Source of the DNA: Halomonas alkaliantarctica | Lineage (GTDB): Bacteria > Pseudomonadota > Gammaproteobacteria > Pseudomonadales > Halomonadaceae | DNA: 64,000 nt | Direction: 5' to 3' | Assembly: GCF_029854215.1 (NCBI RefSeq) | Contig: NZ_CP122961.1 | Location: 310,001-374,000 of the forward strand | In this document: positions 63,404-64,000 of the stretch, in pieces | How the letters are laid out: every line of letters begins with the position of its first letter | How positions within the stretch are numbered: position 1 is the stretch's first letter | Notes under the pieces: generated by a model | The model's database searches: none | What the model saw: only the letters and a program-made list of their open reading frames with translations | Told to the model about the DNA's origin: nothing | Translations under genes and position numbers: made by a program

Positions 63404-63657
63404 GGGGGTGCTCCTCGCTTGAAAACAGAAATTATAAAGGCGCTATTGTCGCTGACTTCCCATGTTGCGGCAAATATAGCGGAAAATTCTCGGGATCACG
63501 TTCTGGGAAGCGTCGCCGACAGCGTGTAGACTCTGCCTCCCGACGCGGTAGAAAAGTAATGCTATCGCTTCACTAATACGGGCAGGGGCCACCTGCCATG
63601 ATTTCCTGCTGATGCTGTGGATTACATACAGCCGTCATACAGAGGGTAGAGTGCGCG
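63404..63657. other. tkt-metK divergent control region
   Basis: No gene fits in these 254 bp. A 6-bp hairpin, GGCAGG (63581-63586) / CCTGCC (63592-63597), lies 60 bp before metK. I see no match to SAM or SAH riboswitch cores, and no confident promoter. Confidence 0.5.
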
Positions 63658-64000
63658 ATGAGCGAATATTCCCTGTTTACCTCCGAGTCCGTCTCCGAAG
63701 GTCATCCCGATAAGATTGCCGATCAGATCTCTGACGCAGTGCTAGATGCCATTATCGCCCGCGATAAACAGGCCCGCGTTGCCTGTGAAACCATGGTGAA
63801 AACCGGGGTGGCGATCATTGCCGGTGAAATTACCACCTCCGCCTGGGTCGATTTAGAAACCCTCGTGCGAGATGTGATTATCAGCATTGGCTATAACTCG
63901 TCTGATGTCGGCTTTGACGGCGCGACCTGCGGCGTAGTTAATCTCATCGGTAAGCAGAGCGTCGACATTGCCCAGGGCGTTGATCGCAGCAAACCGGAAG
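63658..64000 (+). CDS. metK: S-adenosylmethionine synthetase, 5' part
   Basis: MetK makes SAM from methionine and ATP. The first 114 codons are in the window; the gene runs off the right edge. The start [20 protein letters not shown], the ATP-binding [15 protein letters not shown] region and ACETMVKTG and ITTSAWVD match MetK. GAGGGTAGAG precedes the ATG. It diverges from tkt, as in Pseudomonas. Downstream genes cannot be seen. Confidence 0.97.
   Translation, partial: MSEYSLFTSESVSEGHPDKIADQISDAVLDAIIARDKQARVACETMVKTGVAIIAGEITTSAWVDLETLVRDVIISIGYNSSDVGFDGATCGVVNLIGKQSVDIAQGVDRSKPE

Noticed and set aside
63404..63657. SAM riboswitch upstream of metK
   Set aside because: No conserved riboswitch core or pseudoknot could be traced; only a short hairpin is present.

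Overview
The window is a chromosomal core segment from a gammaproteobacterium of the Halomonas type (Halomonadaceae). I infer this from the 16S rRNA, from protein sequences lying between Pseudomonas and E. coli homologues, from acidic tails on several proteins, and from gene order. Blocks match Pseudomonas (dksA-gluQ-cbrX-cbrA-cbrB-crcZ-pcnB-folK-panB-panC-panD; metX-metW-DUF4426; yggT-proC-yggS-pilT-pilU; anmK-tyrS-rrn; metK/tkt-epd-pgk-fba) and E. coli (glmM-tpiA-secG-tRNA-Leu-tRNA-fMet-rimP-nusA-infB-rbfA-truB-rpsO-pnp). I see no insertion sequence, prophage, CRISPR array or integron.

Layout. 1-4.4 kb: carA (3' part), carB, greA. 4.4-5.6 kb: yhbY diverging from rlmE. 5.8-11.5 kb: ftsH, folP, glmM, tpiA, secG. 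11.5-20.9 kb: tRNA-Leu(GAG), initiator tRNA-Met, then the translation/RNA-metabolism cluster rimP-nusA-infB-rbfA-truB-rpsO-pnp. 21.1-23.5 kb: an MFS exporter converging on an acetyl-CoA acetyltransferase. 23.8-34.8 kb, all on the minus strand: dksA, gluQ, the CbrX/CbrA/CbrB carbon-control system, a long gene-free interval that I read as a CrcZ-type sRNA gene, pcnB, folK and the pantothenate genes. 35-36.9 kb: an aminotransferase and sfsA. 36.9-41.5 kb: DUF4426, metW, metX, yggT, proC, yggS. 41.6-43.8 kb: the twitching ATPases pilT and pilU. 43.8-46.3 kb: anmK and tyrS. 46.3-52.1 kb: a complete rRNA operon (16S, tRNA-Ile, tRNA-Ala, 23S, 5S) with promoters, BoxA sites and terminator. 52.2-56.6 kb: dgt, a membrane NERD protein, a SUI1 factor, a HAD phosphatase and two small unknown proteins. 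56.8-63.4 kb: fba, pgk, epd, lrgB, lrgA and tkt, all on the minus strand. The window ends in the 5' part of metK.

The best candidate for a little-described system is the 914-bp gap between cbrB and pcnB. On the minus strand it has, in order, an inverted repeat TGTTAC/GTAACA about 125 bp upstream of the predicted start, a sigma-54 -24/-12 element with correct GG-GC spacing, seven A-rich AAN-repeat (CA) motifs, two of which sit in predicted hairpin loops, and a GC-rich hairpin at the end. This is the expected design of a CbrB-activated, Hfq/Crc-titrating sRNA, in the same synteny as Pseudomonas crcZ. Just upstream of cbrA lies a 58-codon membrane ORF equivalent to CbrX. Together the window holds the complete sensor-regulator-sRNA relay of carbon catabolite control in a non-pseudomonad.

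Several start codons were moved from the longest open frame on the basis of Shine-Dalgarno position and family length (rlmE, secG, rimP, pnp, cbrB, cbrA, dksA, sfsA, metW, proC, yggS, dgt, yciH). All functional calls come from reading the translations; no database search was run.
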